From a virus, in IMG/VR virus record IMGVR_UViG_3300025085_000039, positions 1 to 49,542 of that record: a stretch of DNA of 49,542 bases; one strand, 5' to 3'. The notes beneath the pieces are model-generated. The model did no database searches. It had not been told where the DNA came from and was given only the letters and a program-made list of their open reading frames with translations. Within the stretch, counting starts at the first letter, position 1. Each line of letters opens with the position of its first letter. This document shows positions 26,784 to 36,095 of this stretch, one piece after another. The position numbers and the translations under genes are program-made.

Positions 26784-27401
26784 ATGGCAAGTCAATCACT
26801 AACTAATACCAACATCTCTGAGACTTACGTTGGTGTTCTTCATGCAGAAGGTGCTCCTCTCCCAGCTTCTGGTAAAGCCGACATCTATGATGGTTTCGGT
26901 AATAAAAGTGCTTTATCTGTTGGTCGTGAAGGAGAAGGTATTGAGGTGAGTGGTACGCTTGGTGCTAACTTTGCTTCTGCCATTGCTGATGTTATCTACC
27001 CTGTTGGTTCGTTATTCTTCTCTAAAGACAATAACAACCCTGGATCTCGTATGGCTGGTACATCTTGGACTCAAGTTGCAGAAGGTCAATTTATTGCTGG
27101 TGTTGGTACTGGTACTGACATTAATGGTGCAACTCATACAGTAACATCAGGTGATACAGACACAGCTGGTGAATATGAGCATACCTTAACAGTAAATGAA
27201 CTTGCAGCTCACACTCACGAGACGGTAGTAGATCATAAAGACTATACAGGCATTCCAAACCCTACAGGAGGCCAGAGAGTTGGTAGTCATAAGAATGCTG
27301 ATTATGCCATTTCACTAGAATCTACAACTGCCGGTGGTGGTCAATCTCATAACAATCTTCCTCCAGCATTCGGTATGTATGTCTGGGAACGAACAGCTTA
27401 A
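26784..27401 (+). CDS. Short fibre / collar-type tail protein
   Basis: 205 residues from ATG 26784. The segment ADVIYPVGSLFFSKDNNNPGSR, then GTSWTQVAEGQFIAGVG, and the C-terminal SHNNLPPAFGMYVWERTA form a well-known phage fibre-tip module (collar-like, ending in a VW.RTA motif), found on short fibres and baseplate needles. His-containing segments (ELAAHTHETVVDH) may bind metal, as in other fibre tips. It has its own late promoter and is followed by two more fibre genes without one. Confidence 0.65.
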   Translation: MASQSLTNTNISETYVGVLHAEGAPLPASGKADIYDGFGNKSALSVGREGEGIEVSGTLGANFASAIADVIYPVGSLFFSKDNNNPGSRMAGTSWTQVAEGQFIAGVGTGTDINGATHTVTSGDTDTAGEYEHTLTVNELAAHTHETVVDHKDYTGIPNPTGGQRVGSHKNADYAISLESTTAGGGQSHNNLPPAFGMYVWERTA

Positions 27402-27413
27402 CATTTTAGAAAA

Positions 27414-28421
27414 ATGCCAGATATCGAAATCGTAAAACTTAAATTAAGAAGAGGTACAGACGCTCAACGTGAGAGTGTAGTCCTTGAACAGGGTGAACTT
27501 GGTTACACAACAGACTCAAAGAGAGTATTTGTTGGTGATGGATTCCTCTCAGGTGGTAATGTAGTAGGTGCTAAGAATCACCCACCAATGTATATTGGTA
27601 CAAGAACAGACCTTACTGAGGCTGTTACTGGTGATATGGTATATGAAGATAACCTTCTATATCAGCTTTCTGGTACAGATGCTGCTCAACTTAGTGCATG
27701 GGCATTTATTGGTACAAGGGTCGATGGTACTACTCTTGAATATGATGCTGGTGTACTTGAGCTTAAGGATAATGGTATTACAATCGATAAGGTTGCTTCC
27801 GATTTCGTAGTACCTAATGGTGGTATTGAGATTACATCAACTGGTCTCTCTGCAGCAGTTGATGGTTCAACTATTTTTGTTAATGGTTCAGGTCAACTTG
27901 AATCATCTAGACTCTATCTCAGCTCAGGTGATATTAGTTTAGGTCTCAGCGGTGCTGGTGGTGATCCAATTGGTGTTGATGTTACTGAAGCATTTACATT
28001 TGATGGCAATAAGCTTGACTTTGCTTATGCTGGTGATGATACAGTTGGTGCTGATGCTATTGCTTTGTCTGCTCTTGGTAATGGTCTTCAAAAGACACCA
28101 GGTACAGGAGAGCTTAGACTTGAAATTATTGGTGGTGCCGTAATGCATCCATTTAATACTTCAGAGTATGATTCTACCGGTCGTGTTATTTCAACAAGTA
28201 GTTCAATTGAACAAAACCTTTCCGGTACTGACACATCTGGCGGTGGTGAGATCTTCTTCGGTTCTATGGATGCTGAAGCTCCAGGTAGTGAAGCAATTGT
28301 AAATGTACTCTCTGGTAACGCTGATGGCGATAGTGTTGCTGTTGCTCTTTCATCTGCTGGCTTTATTCAGATTGCTTCTGGTAATAAAGGTAATTTTGCA
28401 ATTCCAGTCTTTAAATTCTAA
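27414..28421 (+). CDS. Tail fibre with Mtd-N-type N-terminal domain
   Basis: 335 residues. The N terminus VKLKLRRGTDAQRESVVLEQ, then GELGYTTDSKRVFVGDG, is the phage fibre N-terminal domain (Mtd_N/hyaluronidase-type: RRGT..., GELG...D..R.F.GDG) that mounts fibres on the baseplate. The rest is Gly/Ser/Asp-rich beta repeats without a recognised receptor domain. It is paralogous at the N terminus to the following gene (28427), so the two fibres may compete for, or share, one attachment site. No promoter or Shine-Dalgarno is visible in the 12-nt gap. Confidence 0.65.
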   Translation: MPDIEIVKLKLRRGTDAQRESVVLEQGELGYTTDSKRVFVGDGFLSGGNVVGAKNHPPMYIGTRTDLTEAVTGDMVYEDNLLYQLSGTDAAQLSAWAFIGTRVDGTTLEYDAGVLELKDNGITIDKVASDFVVPNGGIEITSTGLSAAVDGSTIFVNGSGQLESSRLYLSSGDISLGLSGAGGDPIGVDVTEAFTFDGNKLDFAYAGDDTVGADAIALSALGNGLQKTPGTGELRLEIIGGAVMHPFNTSEYDSTGRVISTSSSIEQNLSGTDTSGGGEIFFGSMDAEAPGSEAIVNVLSGNADGDSVAVALSSAGFIQIASGNKGNFAIPVFKF

Positions 28422-28426
28422 AAATC

Positions 28427-29962
28427 ATGTCAAAGAAAATCGAAATTCTCGAAAACACTCTTCTTAAGCTTCTTGTACGTCGCGGTACAGATGTAGATCG
28501 TCAACTTATTACACTTGATCAAGGTGAACTTGGTTTTACTACAGATAGTAAAAGACTATTTGTTGGGGATGGTTCAACTCTTGGTGGTCTAATTACCGGT
28601 AATAAGTTTCTCGGTTCATCTGCTAACCATGAAACAATAACAGAAGGAGCTGATGGTGACTTTGCTTTTAATACTGTAACCAATACACTATATTCTAAGA
28701 ATGGTAATAGTTGGGATCGTGTTGCTGTTCTCTTTGAAGCTGCTGATGGTTCTATTATCGTTAATGATGTAGAAGGTACACTTGCTGTTGGTACTCTTTC
28801 ATCACAACACTTGAGTGGTGCAGTAGATATTACTGGTAACTCAATTGAACTTATTGATGGTAAGATTTCTTTGAGTGGTACACAGATTAAGACTAATCGA
28901 ATTACCCCTAATTCTACTTCACACCTTTATTTGCCTCAGAACTTGAATATCAATGCTGTTGATTATCAATTTCCAACTGGTGGTCTTGGTGGTGCTAATA
29001 GCTACCTTCAAGTTGATACAGCAGGTAATCTTAAATGGGCTGCTCCTCAATCTAACGCTACTGTCTTTTTTAACTCTTCTGCAGGTACAGTTCCAGTTGG
29101 TGGTATGGTTGAGTCTGCTGCTCTTACTGCAATGCCTACTGGTTGGTTGCTAGCAGATGGTCAGACAGTTGCTGGAGCTGATTATCCTGATCTCTCTGCT
29201 GTTATTGGTGATACATATGGTGCTAATGCTGGTCATACTACTTTTAATCTTCCGGATGAAAGTGCTAATGGCTTTGTATTTATTAAAGCTCTTCCAGACA
29301 ATACTGCTACTCCAACCTTCAAGGTTGAAAATGGTCTTAAGGCTACAGTAGATGGTACTCCAGTTGCTGAAGGTGATTCTTTCTCACCTCTAGCTGATGA
29401 GGTTATTATTGCTGCTCCAGTTCCTGGTTTTGTAGCTTATGATACAGCTGGTGCTGGGTCATTTACAACTCAAGCAACTTACACAAAGTTCTGGGTAACA
29501 GGATCTGGTTCTACTGGTGGTAGTAGAGCAGGTGGTGCAGCTGCTACTGTATACGGTATTCTTTCAGCTCCTATTGGAACAACAATCGATTACTTTGTTG
29601 GTGACGGTGTTACAACATCAATGACACCAGGTAATGACTCTTATATTTCTTACTTGTCAAGTGGTTTGACTGTTGAACTTGCTCGTTCATTCGGAGCTTC
29701 AATGCCAGACTATTGGACTTGGATTGAAACACTTACTGCAAATGGTGGTTCTTCTGACCCAACTGACGATCACATTCTCGCAGTACATATGCTCTCTGGC
29801 GCCTTTGGTGGTCAAGATACAAACGACGGTGGTGATGAAGAGGTTAATGGTAATGCTTCATTCTGGGGTGGTGCTGGCGCGCCTGGTGCTTCAAATCACG
29901 CTCATGGTGGATCTTTTGGTCACACAGCTCCAGGAATGGTCAAGTTTGAGTGGGGAATGTAA
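28427..29962 (+). CDS. Tail fibre with Mtd-N-type mount, collar domain and Gly-rich tip
   Basis: 511 residues. The N terminus (LLVRRGTDVDRQLITLDQ, then GELGFTTDSKRLFVGDG) repeats the mount domain of 27414. Residues about 219-280 (VPVGGMVESAALTAMPTGW, LLADGQTVAGADYPDLSAVIG, TTFNLPDES) are a phage tail collar domain. The C-terminal 130 residues are Gly-rich (GGSRAGGAAATVYG, then GGQDTNDGGDEEVNGNASFW), resembling T4-type Gly-rich adhesin tips that bind host outer-membrane proteins or sugars. It is probably a receptor-binding protein. Confidence 0.7.
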   Translation: MSKKIEILENTLLKLLVRRGTDVDRQLITLDQGELGFTTDSKRLFVGDGSTLGGLITGNKFLGSSANHETITEGADGDFAFNTVTNTLYSKNGNSWDRVAVLFEAADGSIIVNDVEGTLAVGTLSSQHLSGAVDITGNSIELIDGKISLSGTQIKTNRITPNSTSHLYLPQNLNINAVDYQFPTGGLGGANSYLQVDTAGNLKWAAPQSNATVFFNSSAGTVPVGGMVESAALTAMPTGWLLADGQTVAGADYPDLSAVIGDTYGANAGHTTFNLPDESANGFVFIKALPDNTATPTFKVENGLKATVDGTPVAEGDSFSPLADEVIIAAPVPGFVAYDTAGAGSFTTQATYTKFWVTGSGSTGGSRAGGAAATVYGILSAPIGTTIDYFVGDGVTTSMTPGNDSYISYLSSGLTVELARSFGASMPDYWTWIETLTANGGSSDPTDDHILAVHMLSGAFGGQDTNDGGDEEVNGNASFWGGAGAPGASNHAHGGSFGHTAPGMVKFEWGM

Positions 29963-29990
29963 TTTATCTCTTGTAAAGCCCATACACACG

Positions 29991-29998
29991 ATTAAATA
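29991..29998 (+). promoter_or_regulatory. Late promoter motif ATTAAATA
   Basis: CGATTAAATAAGTGTATG, identical to the string before 15946. The motif ends 5 nt before ATG 30004. Confidence 0.7.
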
Positions 29999-30003
29999 AG
30001 TGT

Positions 30004-31329
30004 ATGGTATATCCAACTGGTCTCCCTACCGATGCAGCTGCTGTAGCTGTTTTCGAAGAAGGTATGTCTCCTGAGTATGATATTATTTGGTCATTTACAT
30101 ATGAACTATCTAATGCTGCACCAGGAGATGAGATTGGTTTTTGTATGTTTCTTCAAGATGCTCTTTCAGCAGTAGCTGGTGGTGGTGTTGGTCCTGATTT
30201 AGGTTTTACAGGTACATATGACCTTACTTCTAAAGCAGAACCTTTAAGTGGTAAGATTCTTGGTGTAGGTTTTGATACTTTAGGAGCATTTGGCGAACCT
30301 ATTGATGATTATGGTAGTGGTGATACTAGAGATGGTTTATCTGCTGTAGTGCCAAATGGTGTTCATGTTAGAGATGCTGATGGTAATATTGTTTCTACTG
30401 AGTCATTATCAGCTTTTGAACTTATCGAAGAAGGTAAGAAGACAGTTAGAGCAAGACTTGGTAACTATGGTAGAACATTAACTGTTGACTATAAGAAACA
30501 AGGTGAAGAGTTTTTTACTCCTATCCTTAAGCAAGATGTTAACCTCACCTTTGATAGTGGTACAAGATACAGACCAGGTGTTTCCTTTGTTAAGCCAGTT
30601 AATGCAGCTACTGTAACTGGTGAGATTGTTATTGATGGCTTCCACGTTGAAGGTAATCAGAATAGCATCCAAGAGAGTGCATTAGAATTTACACCAATAA
30701 CACCTTTTACTAATAATTTATCTGCTCTCGGACCAGATCCTCAAGGTGTACCAGCACGAGAAGATAGACCTATACTTCCATTCTTAGGAATGGAGCCTCA
30801 TGTTGGTTGTGCTGATGGTGCATGTGGTGTACCAGTAAGTTCACCAGAAGGCTTTTATCCTAGTACTTTCTTATACCAAATGTCAGCATTTATTGGTGAC
30901 GTAAATGTAGATTACTCTACTACAGGTGATCCTTATCGCTTTATTATTACATTAGATAATGAAGTTAAACACGATTCAGGCTTTATCGGTAATGAATCAT
31001 TTAACTATGGTGGTGCATCAAGATCTACATTCATTACAGGTTTACTCTCATCTGCTAATCATGGCAGTTACCCAGCAACTGACCTTGCACCAGATGGTTA
31101 CCCATATGTTAGTAATACATTAACAGTTGAAACATCAATCTATAAAGATACTGATACATCTAGAGCACTTGTTGAAGTGTTCGAGCCCCTTTCCTCATCT
31201 AACTGGAATATAACAGTTGGTTGCCCGTTCTATACTCTTTCATGTGGTGTAGAAGATGAATACCTTTGCGGTCTTACACAGCAACATGAAACACTTCGTA
31301 AAATCGTATTCACAAACTTAGACATCTAA
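30004..31329 (+). CDS. Lectin-like fibre protein with shared C-terminal module
   Basis: 441 residues. About 20-215 resemble an L-type (legume-like) lectin jelly roll: WSFTYELSNAAPGDEIGFCMF, GGGVGPDLGFTGTYD, GKILGVGFDTLGAF. About 294-412 (DPYRFIITLDNEVKHDSGFIGN, NYGGASRSTFITGL, LAPDGYPYV, ending NITVGCP) is a module found again in the next protein at residues 821-936. Several Cys (CADGACG; CGVEDEYLCG) lie between and after these. I infer glycan binding at the virion surface. It starts at its own late promoter; the protease-containing giant fibre follows 7 nt later. Confidence 0.55.
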   Translation: MVYPTGLPTDAAAVAVFEEGMSPEYDIIWSFTYELSNAAPGDEIGFCMFLQDALSAVAGGGVGPDLGFTGTYDLTSKAEPLSGKILGVGFDTLGAFGEPIDDYGSGDTRDGLSAVVPNGVHVRDADGNIVSTESLSAFELIEEGKKTVRARLGNYGRTLTVDYKKQGEEFFTPILKQDVNLTFDSGTRYRPGVSFVKPVNAATVTGEIVIDGFHVEGNQNSIQESALEFTPITPFTNNLSALGPDPQGVPAREDRPILPFLGMEPHVGCADGACGVPVSSPEGFYPSTFLYQMSAFIGDVNVDYSTTGDPYRFIITLDNEVKHDSGFIGNESFNYGGASRSTFITGLLSSANHGSYPATDLAPDGYPYVSNTLTVETSIYKDTDTSRALVEVFEPLSSSNWNITVGCPFYTLSCGVEDEYLCGLTQQHETLRKIVFTNLDI

Positions 31330-31336
31330 TAATAAA

Positions 31337-34300
31337 ATGGCCAGAGACTTAAAAACCGTAGTTAACGAATCTGTATTTACAGCAATTAACGGATATGATG
31401 CATCGACTGATAAGCCGATGTTCAATAATTTGGGTAATGCAGCAACAATGACCAGAACAACTGATAACTGGATGCATGCTCTTGTTGGTTCTACAGGTAT
31501 TTCTCCTTTAAACAATAACGATGTTGGTGGTGTTGCTGGTACAAGAATGGGTGGTGCTCTTATTACACCAAGACACATGGTTTTTGCAAGGCACTATGTA
31601 TTACCTGTTAATAAGATTGTTTATTTTTACGATAGAAATAACGTTAGATACGATCGAGTAATTACAGCAAATGCTTATCACGGAATGGGCTCTGCTAACG
31701 GTGATTATTATGTAGCTGTTCTTGATAGTGATCTTCCTTCAGAGATTGAACCACTTAAAGTGTTTCCACCAGACTTCTACAAGTATCTTGATCCAAGTCA
31801 AATTACTCTACCTGCATACCTACCTGGACGCTTTTCTTTTACTGACGACTTCCCTATTATACATACTGACCAAGAAGAGAAGTCTCTTATTTCACGTGCA
31901 ACTTCTATTGATGTTGGTGAAGAGGGTATTGCTGGTTTTGATGCTTCTCCAAATAGTTACCAAACAGGTGATCTTGGTAAGATGATGTATGGTAATCCAA
32001 TTGATACTGACTTACAAGCTTGGAGAGAAGGTTTAATTGCCGGTGATTCAGGCACACCTCACTTCGCTCTCATTGATGACGAGCTTATTTTCCTTGGACC
32101 AACTTATACGACTAATAGAGTTGATAGTATTGTTAACCTCCGTACTCACAACGACATTAATAAGTTAATTGAGGATGCAGATACTGCTGCTGGCTTTAAT
32201 ACTGGTTATGAGCTTACTTCCTACGACATGACAGGATTTAAGCAGTACAATATTCCTGATAGAGAGTATACCTTTATTGGTAATGATATCAGTAACGGTA
32301 CATTGATTCAGTTCCGTGGTAGTGTAACAGACCATAACAGCTACCACTACTCAATTCCTTATGCTGCTACTGATGTTGTAAGAACAGATCCACGTGACGA
32401 TTCGCAAACCCTTTATAGTGTAACTGGCATATCTACAAGTAACCAGAAATGGGTAGGAGCTGTATATGCTTCTAATAAGCGCATTTATGCTGCTCCTCAC
32501 GCTGCATACGGTCCACTTATTGTTAATACAGAAGACCCTTCTAACGTTACTGTAGATTATATTAATGTTGGCTACGGTCTTCAAACAAGAGGTATTGCTC
32601 TTCAAGATAACGGTAACGGTGCTGGTGCTGCTTATATGACATCTTATAGTGGATCTGAGTCTACTAAGAAGTTCACATTCGATGCAAATGGTAATGAGTC
32701 AGCTGTTACTTCTCTCACTTATACAGTACCGACAGACCCATTCGAAACAGCTCGTGGAACTTCACTAGCTGCTGCTGATGAAGCTGTATTTCCTTTTATC
32801 TATCGTTCTTACTGGGGCGCTGTTAATGGTGGTAATGATAAGATCTATGGTATCCCATACGGTGCGAGTCAAGTTCAAGTTATTGATCTTAACGACGACT
32901 CTATTTCCTTTATTGGTACAGCTCTTACTGGTAATGCTGATTACGATACTACAACATCTGCTAATACTGATTACTTCTACTTGCGCTGTCCTCAGTGGAA
33001 CAAGTATAAGGGTGGTGTTCTTGCTTCTAATGGCTGCATTTACTCTCACGGTACTCACGCTCGTAGTGTTCTTAAGATTGATACATCAGATGATAGTGTA
33101 ACTGAGATTCCTTACCCATATACCATCTACAGTGCAATGACTGCTGGTTATACTGGTTCAGATGTTGACAGACACAATACATGGGGTAGACAGCCTGCTA
33201 GTATGTTCTCTGTTGAAGGTCCTGATGGTAAGATTTATAACACTCCATGGAACCTTCCTTATCAGATTGCTATTGATCCAGCAGATGATTCTATTTCCTT
33301 TAATCCACTTAGTGCTATTCTTGATGAGGATTCATCTGGTGCTGACTTGGCTTGGTATACAGATGGCTCACTCTTGAATCAGCAAGTCTTTATGGCTCCT
33401 GGTGAAGCAGATCGTGTTCTTGAGATTGGCTTTGATGGATATACTCCAGCTGCTTGGTCTACTGTTACACCATTTAGTCAAGCTTCATCTTCATCTTCAC
33501 CTTCCCCATCACCATCAACGAGCTCACAAAGCTCGTCTCCATCTCCATCAGTTACTCCAAGTAGCTCTGAAGTTCTTACTCCAACACCGACACAAACCGG
33601 TACCCCAACAGGTACCCCAACAGGTACTCCAACTGGTACTCCAACAGGAACACCAACTGTGACTCCTACCTCGAGTACGTCTATTGGAGTAACTCCTTCA
33701 CAGTCACCTTCACATACACCTACACCTACTGGTACAGGTACACCGACACCTACTCAGACCCAGACTCCATCTGTTACTCCTACTAATAACAATAATCGTT
33801 GTGTTATGCTTGAGTATGATGTTGAGGATGGTCCGGATCGTTTCATTGTAACTTACAAAGGTAGTGTTATTATTGATACAGGCTTTGTTGGTAATGCTGC
33901 TTATGTATATGGTGGCTATAAGAGACAAGTATTTATTGATGCGTTAATTAAAGAGGATATTGATTTTTCTGGTACCACTCTTGCTGATGATGGTTACCCT
34001 GTTGTTGATACAACTACAGAAGGAATGATAGAGTCTGTTGAATCACTCTTTAATGAGAAAGAAGCGCTTGTTACAATTCAATCTCCTGTTCATGATAAAC
34101 CAGGCTGGAGATATACTCTCAACTGTCCTATGGTATGTTTAGATCCTACACCGACTGGAACACCAACACCAACACAGACACCTACACAGACACAAACGTC
34201 AACACCAACTCCGACTGGTACTCCTAACCCTACCCCTACTGCGAGCTCTACGCCTTGTGGTACTCCTACTCCTACACAAACACCAACATCGAGTAGCACT

Positions 34301-36046
34301 CCTGCCGCATCGTATCCTACCCCTACCCCGACTCCTACTTTGACCAGTACTCCAACTGGAACACCGACAGGGACACCACCAAGTACTGTTACGGCTACTC
34401 CTACCGGGACTCCTACCGAAACTCCAACTGGAACACCGACTAGTACACCACCTTCGACTATTACAGCTACCCCAAGTAATACTCCTAACGCACCGACTAG
34501 TACACCACCTTCGACTATTACAGCTACCCCAAGTAATACTCCTAACCCATCGCAATCGGCTCTCCCAAGCCCATCTGCAACACCAAATCCAATTTATGCT
34601 CTTGTTCCATACTTTAATGAAGTTAATGAGGGTGATGATTTGTTAGTTGGTCTCTTTACTACACACGTTGCTAACGGTACAGTTATTCCTTATACAATTA
34701 CAGGTATTGGTTCAGGAGATCTTCATGAGCCATTAACAGGTGACTTTACCATTAATAATGATCAAGATGTAATCTCACTCTCTGCTTATGCTGATAATAT
34801 AACTGAAGGTAATGAGACAATGACCATTACTCTTGACGGTCTCGGTATTTCATCAGATGTAACAATTAACGATACATCAATAAATCCAACACCAACACCA
34901 AGTAATACACCAGCTCCATCCGTTTCAGTCACCCCATCAAATAGCAGCTCACCGAGTCCGATTTATGCTCTTGTTCCATACTTTAATGAAGTTAATGAGG
35001 GTAGTGATTTAACAGTTGGTCTCTTTACAACTAACGTTGCTGACGGTACAACTGTACCTTATACAATTACCGGTATTGATTCAAGTGATCTTCATGAGCC
35101 ATTAACAGGTGACTTTACTGTTAATAGTGGTATCGGCACCATTTCTCTTTCTGCTTATGCTGATCTTGTAACAGAAGGTAGTGAGACAATGACTATTACT
35201 CTCGACGGTCTTGGTATTTCATCAGATGTAACAATTAATGATACATCTATTAACCCATCTCCTACACCAAGTAATACACCAGCTCCTTCTCCAAGTAGCT
35301 CACCAAGCCCATCACCGACACCGAATCCAATTTATGGTCTCGTACCTTTCAGTAATCAAATGGATGAAGGGGATACGTTAACAATTGGTCTCTATACTAC
35401 AAACGTTGCTGAAGGTACTGTTATACCATATACAATTACTGGTATTCAGTCTGCTGATATTAATGAATCCTTAACAGGTACCTTTACTATTAGTAATGAG
35501 CAAGATACAATTACTATTACGGCTGTAGAGGACGGTTCAACAGAAGGTTCACAGGTAATGACTATTACTCTTGATGGTCTCAGCGTTTCATCTAATGTAA
35601 CAATTAATGATACGTCAACAACACCAACGTTCTCACTTGTTGCAAGTAATACAGAAATTGAAGAAGGTGATGATGTTCTCATTACTCTCTACACAACTGG
35701 TATTGATGACGGTACTGATATATCTTACACCATTACCGGTATTGATGAAGATGATATTGATCAAGATTTAACAGGTGACTTTACTATTAATAGTAATGAA
35801 GCTAGCGTTCTTATCGGTGCTCTTGAAGATAGCATTACAGAAGGTCCAGAGACAATGACTCTTACATTGGATGGTATACTTACAAGTATCGATGTTGATA
35901 TTCTCGATACATCATTAGACCCATCTCCAACACCATCAGTAACAGCTTCACCAACTCCTACCCCGACAATGACACCAACTAATCCTAATGGTGGGGGAGG
36001 TGGTGGTGTACCTACTCCAAGCGCTTCGACACCTACCCCAACATAA
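31337..36046 (+). CDS. Giant fibre: trypsin-like protease, propeller, Pro/Thr linkers and Calx-beta-like repeats
   Basis: 1569 residues. About 60-275 is a trypsin-fold domain with all three catalytic positions: H86 (TPRHMVFARHY), D123 (GDYYVAVLD) and S238 (AGDSGTP). About 300-710 has propeller-like repeats (KRIYAAPHAAYGP, DKIYGIPYGASQVQVIDLN, GKIYNTPWNLPYQIAID). About 714-819 is Ser/Pro/Thr-rich. About 821-936 is the module shared with the previous gene. About 937-1084 is a second Pro/Thr linker. Four Calx-beta-like repeats follow (about 1085-1184, 1208-1308, 1332-1429, 1431-1530; ITG...TEG.E.MTITLDG...NDTS), then a Gly6 and Pro/Thr end. It probably forms a long surface fibre that may cleave host surface proteins. 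The alternative is an inactive protease fold used for binding. Confidence 0.7.
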   Translation: MARDLKTVVNESVFTAINGYDASTDKPMFNNLGNAATMTRTTDNWMHALVGSTGISPLNNNDVGGVAGTRMGGALITPRHMVFARHYVLPVNKIVYFYDRNNVRYDRVITANAYHGMGSANGDYYVAVLDSDLPSEIEPLKVFPPDFYKYLDPSQITLPAYLPGRFSFTDDFPIIHTDQEEKSLISRATSIDVGEEGIAGFDASPNSYQTGDLGKMMYGNPIDTDLQAWREGLIAGDSGTPHFALIDDELIFLGPTYTTNRVDSIVNLRTHNDINKLIEDADTAAGFNTGYELTSYDMTGFKQYNIPDREYTFIGNDISNGTLIQFRGSVTDHNSYHYSIPYAATDVVRTDPRDDSQTLYSVTGISTSNQKWVGAVYASNKRIYAAPHAAYGPLIVNTEDPSNVTVDYINVGYGLQTRGIALQDNGNGAGAAYMTSYSGSESTKKFTFDANGNESAVTSLTYTVPTDPFETARGTSLAAADEAVFPFIYRSYWGAVNGGNDKIYGIPYGASQVQVIDLNDDSISFIGTALTGNADYDTTTSANTDYFYLRCPQWNKYKGGVLASNGCIYSHGTHARSVLKIDTSDDSVTEIPYPYTIYSAMTAGYTGSDVDRHNTWGRQPASMFSVEGPDGKIYNTPWNLPYQIAIDPADDSISFNPLSAILDEDSSGADLAWYTDGSLLNQQVFMAPGEADRVLEIGFDGYTPAAWSTVTPFSQASSSSSPSPSPSTSSQSSSPSPSVTPSSSEVLTPTPTQTGTPTGTPTGTPTGTPTGTPTVTPTSSTSIGVTPSQSPSHTPTPTGTGTPTPTQTQTPSVTPTNNNNRCVMLEYDVEDGPDRFIVTYKGSVIIDTGFVGNAAYVYGGYKRQVFIDALIKEDIDFSGTTLADDGYPVVDTTTEGMIESVESLFNEKEALVTIQSPVHDKPGWRYTLNCPMVCLDPTPTGTPTPTQTPTQTQTSTPTPTGTPNPTPTASSTPCGTPTPTQTPTSSSTPAASYPTPTPTPTLTSTPTGTPTGTPPSTVTATPTGTPTETPTGTPTSTPPSTITATPSNTPNAPTSTPPSTITATPSNTPNPSQSALPSPSATPNPIYALVPYFNEVNEGDDLLVGLFTTHVANGTVIPYTITGIGSGDLHEPLTGDFTINNDQDVISLSAYADNITEGNETMTITLDGLGISSDVTINDTSINPTPTPSNTPAPSVSVTPSNSSSPSPIYALVPYFNEVNEGSDLTVGLFTTNVADGTTVPYTITGIDSSDLHEPLTGDFTVNSGIGTISLSAYADLVTEGSETMTITLDGLGISSDVTINDTSINPSPTPSNTPAPSPSSSPSPSPTPNPIYGLVPFSNQMDEGDTLTIGLYTTNVAEGTVIPYTITGIQSADINESLTGTFTISNEQDTITITAVEDGSTEGSQVMTITLDGLSVSSNVTINDTSTTPTFSLVASNTEIEEGDDVLITLYTTGIDDGTDISYTITGIDEDDIDQDLTGDFTINSNEASVLIGALEDSITEGPETMTLTLDGILTSIDVDILDTSLDPSPTPSVTASPTPTPTMTPTNPNGGGGGGVPTPSASTPTPT
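33600..33659 (+). repeat. 12-bp tandem repeats encoding Thr-Gly-Thr-Pro
   Basis: About five tandem 12-bp units of the form CCNACNGGNACN within the giant fibre gene, encoding the repeated tetrapeptide TPTG. Third positions differ between copies. The unit is a multiple of three, so copy-number change would alter linker length without a frameshift. Confidence 0.75.
34434..34546 (+). repeat. 57-bp tandem duplication in the fibre linker
   Basis: 34434-34489 and 34491-34546 are identical over 56 nt (period 57 nt, 19 codons), encoding TSTPPSTITATPSNTPN-type linker twice. Near-perfect identity suggests a recent duplication or ongoing length change. Confidence 0.85.
34592..35925 (+). repeat. Four Calx-beta-like protein repeats
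   Basis: Repeat 1 (from 34592) and repeat 2 (from 34961, offset 369 nt) begin with an identical stretch of about 40 nt encoding IYALVPYFNEVNEG. Repeats 3 and 4 (from about 35333 and 35630) are more diverged, giving an age gradient. Confidence 0.75.
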
Positions 36047-36048
36047 AA

Positions 36049-36070
36049 AGAGCCGGCGTAAGCCGGCTCT
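36049..36070. terminator. Bidirectional intrinsic terminator
   Basis: AGAGCCGGC, loop GTAA, GCCGGCTCT: a 9-bp stem immediately after the giant fibre stop. The better U-tract (TTTTT) is on the minus side, serving the minus-strand operon ending at 36096. Confidence 0.85.
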
Positions 36071-36095
36071 CTTAATATGAACAACGAGGAAAGTT

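Noticed and set aside
27414-28500. Diversity-generating retroelement suggested by Mtd-N-type fibre domains
   Set aside because: No reverse transcriptase and no template/variable repeat pair were seen; the N-terminal mount domain alone is common.
33600-34550. CRISPR-like array
   Set aside because: The repeats are in frame, too short or directly tandem without unique spacers, and encode Pro/Thr linkers.
34199-34555. Arg/Trp/Ser-rich minus-strand open frame over the fibre linker
   Set aside because: Artefact of the repetitive Pro/Thr codons read on the other strand.
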